Assembly (NCBI GenBank): GCA_003541285.1
Contig: DPMS01000809.1
Coordinates: 1 to 6,586, forward strand
Direction of reading: 5' to 3'
DNA from: Actinomycetota bacterium
Lineage (GTDB): Bacteria; Actinomycetota; Actinomycetes; Streptosporangiales; Streptosporangiaceae
DNA length: 6,586 nt
Positions 6,319 to 6,586 of the stretch are shown here, piece after piece. Made by a program: the position numbers and the translations under genes. The notes beneath the pieces were generated by a model. That model was not told where the DNA came from and searched no databases. It was given only the letters and a program-made list of their open reading frames with translations. Within the stretch, counting starts at the first letter, position 1. Every line of letters begins with the position of its first letter.

Positions 6319-6586
6319 TCACCGCTTCCCGGCTGACTCAGCGGGAAGCGTGAAGTGGAAAACCGCCCCGCGGCCTGGCCGCCCCTCGGCCCAGCATCGG
6401 CCATGGTGACGCTCCACGATGCGCTGCACGCTGGCCAGCCCGACCCCTGTTCCCGGGAAGTCCTCGCTGGGATGGAGGCGGGAGAACGGGCGGAACAGCT
6501 TGCCAACGCTGGAGGGGTCGAACCCGGCACCGTTGTCGCGGACATAGCAGTGCACCATGGCGTTCCCCGCCGGGATGGTCCCGAAC
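6319..6586 (-). CDS. Sensor histidine kinase, C-terminal ATPase end (N-terminus beyond right edge)
   Basis: 88 complete codons are visible. They carry the nucleotide-binding boxes of a HATPase_c domain in order: YVRDNGAGFDP (G1/D box), KLFRPFSRLH (F box), and PGTGVGLASVQRIVERHHG (G2 box), followed by WAEG and GAVFHFTLP, the usual last strands. These kinases autophosphorylate on a conserved His and pass the phosphate to a response regulator. The LFxPFxRLH plus RIVERHHG pattern is common in PAS/GAF or phytochrome-like kinases, but the sensor part is outside the window, so the signal is unknown. The protein ends shortly after the ATPase domain, so no receiver domain is fused at this end. The ATG inside the visible part is internal, not the start. 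It is convergent with the PAP2 gene. Confidence 0.9.
   Translation of the reverse strand, partial: FGTIPAGNAMVHCYVRDNGAGFDPSSVGKLFRPFSRLHPSEDFPGTGVGLASVQRIVERHHGRCWAEGRPGRGAVFHFTLPAESAGKR
6323..6350 (+). terminator. Possible terminator hairpin downstream of the PAP2 gene
   Basis: CGCTTCCCG (6323-6331) pairs with CGGGAAGCG (6342-6350) as a perfect 9-bp stem; the inner CTG/CAG can add 3 bp around one bulged G. It lies about 90 bp after the PAP2 stop and inside the last codons of the convergent kinase gene, so it could end PAP2 transcription. There is no T-run. Confidence 0.4.

Overview
The window looks like a chromosomal segment from a high-GC actinobacterium. The evidence is strong G/C preference at third codon positions, GTG starts, TAnnnT-type -10 elements placed just ahead of some starts, a type I-beta glutamine synthetase with an adenylylation tyrosine, and a textbook actinomycete GlnR box in front of it. 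I cannot name a genus from the sequence.

Layout from left to right. (1) The left edge holds a fragment of an ABC-type ATPase on the minus strand. Its Walker A motif is intact, but the frame is closed upstream by a stop with no ordinary start codon, so the gene is either started oddly or damaged. (2) An RDD-family small membrane protein lies on the minus strand and diverges from glnA. (3) A regulatory gap of about 400 bp contains two adjacent hairpins and a four-element GlnR box. (4) glnA, on the plus strand, is complete (474 aa) and is followed by a perfect 14-bp hairpin terminator. (5) A minus-strand gene encodes a small Cys-containing two-helix membrane protein with a repetitive Pro/Arg-rich tail; its function is unknown. 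(6) A plus-strand endonuclease/exonuclease/phosphatase (EEP) fold enzyme has all catalytic motifs. (7) A minus-strand membrane-anchored diacylglycerol/lipid kinase is convergent with the EEP gene and divergent from (8) a plus-strand PAP2 lipid phosphatase. (9) The right edge holds the C-terminal ATPase end of a sensor histidine kinase on the minus strand.

Two functional themes stand out. One is nitrogen assimilation: glnA under predicted GlnR control, next to the RDD gene that I recall as its neighbour in streptomycetes. The other is lipid phosphate turnover: a kinase that would make phosphatidic acid (or a related lipid phosphate) and a phosphatase that would remove the phosphate are transcribed divergently from about 45 bp of shared DNA with overlapping predicted -10 elements. 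A possible phosphodiesterase-fold enzyme lies next to them. I see no CRISPR array, insertion sequence, tRNA or rRNA, and no convincing new multi-gene system. The least explained items are the Cys-containing membrane protein, the truncated ABC frame and the shared kinase/phosphatase promoter.
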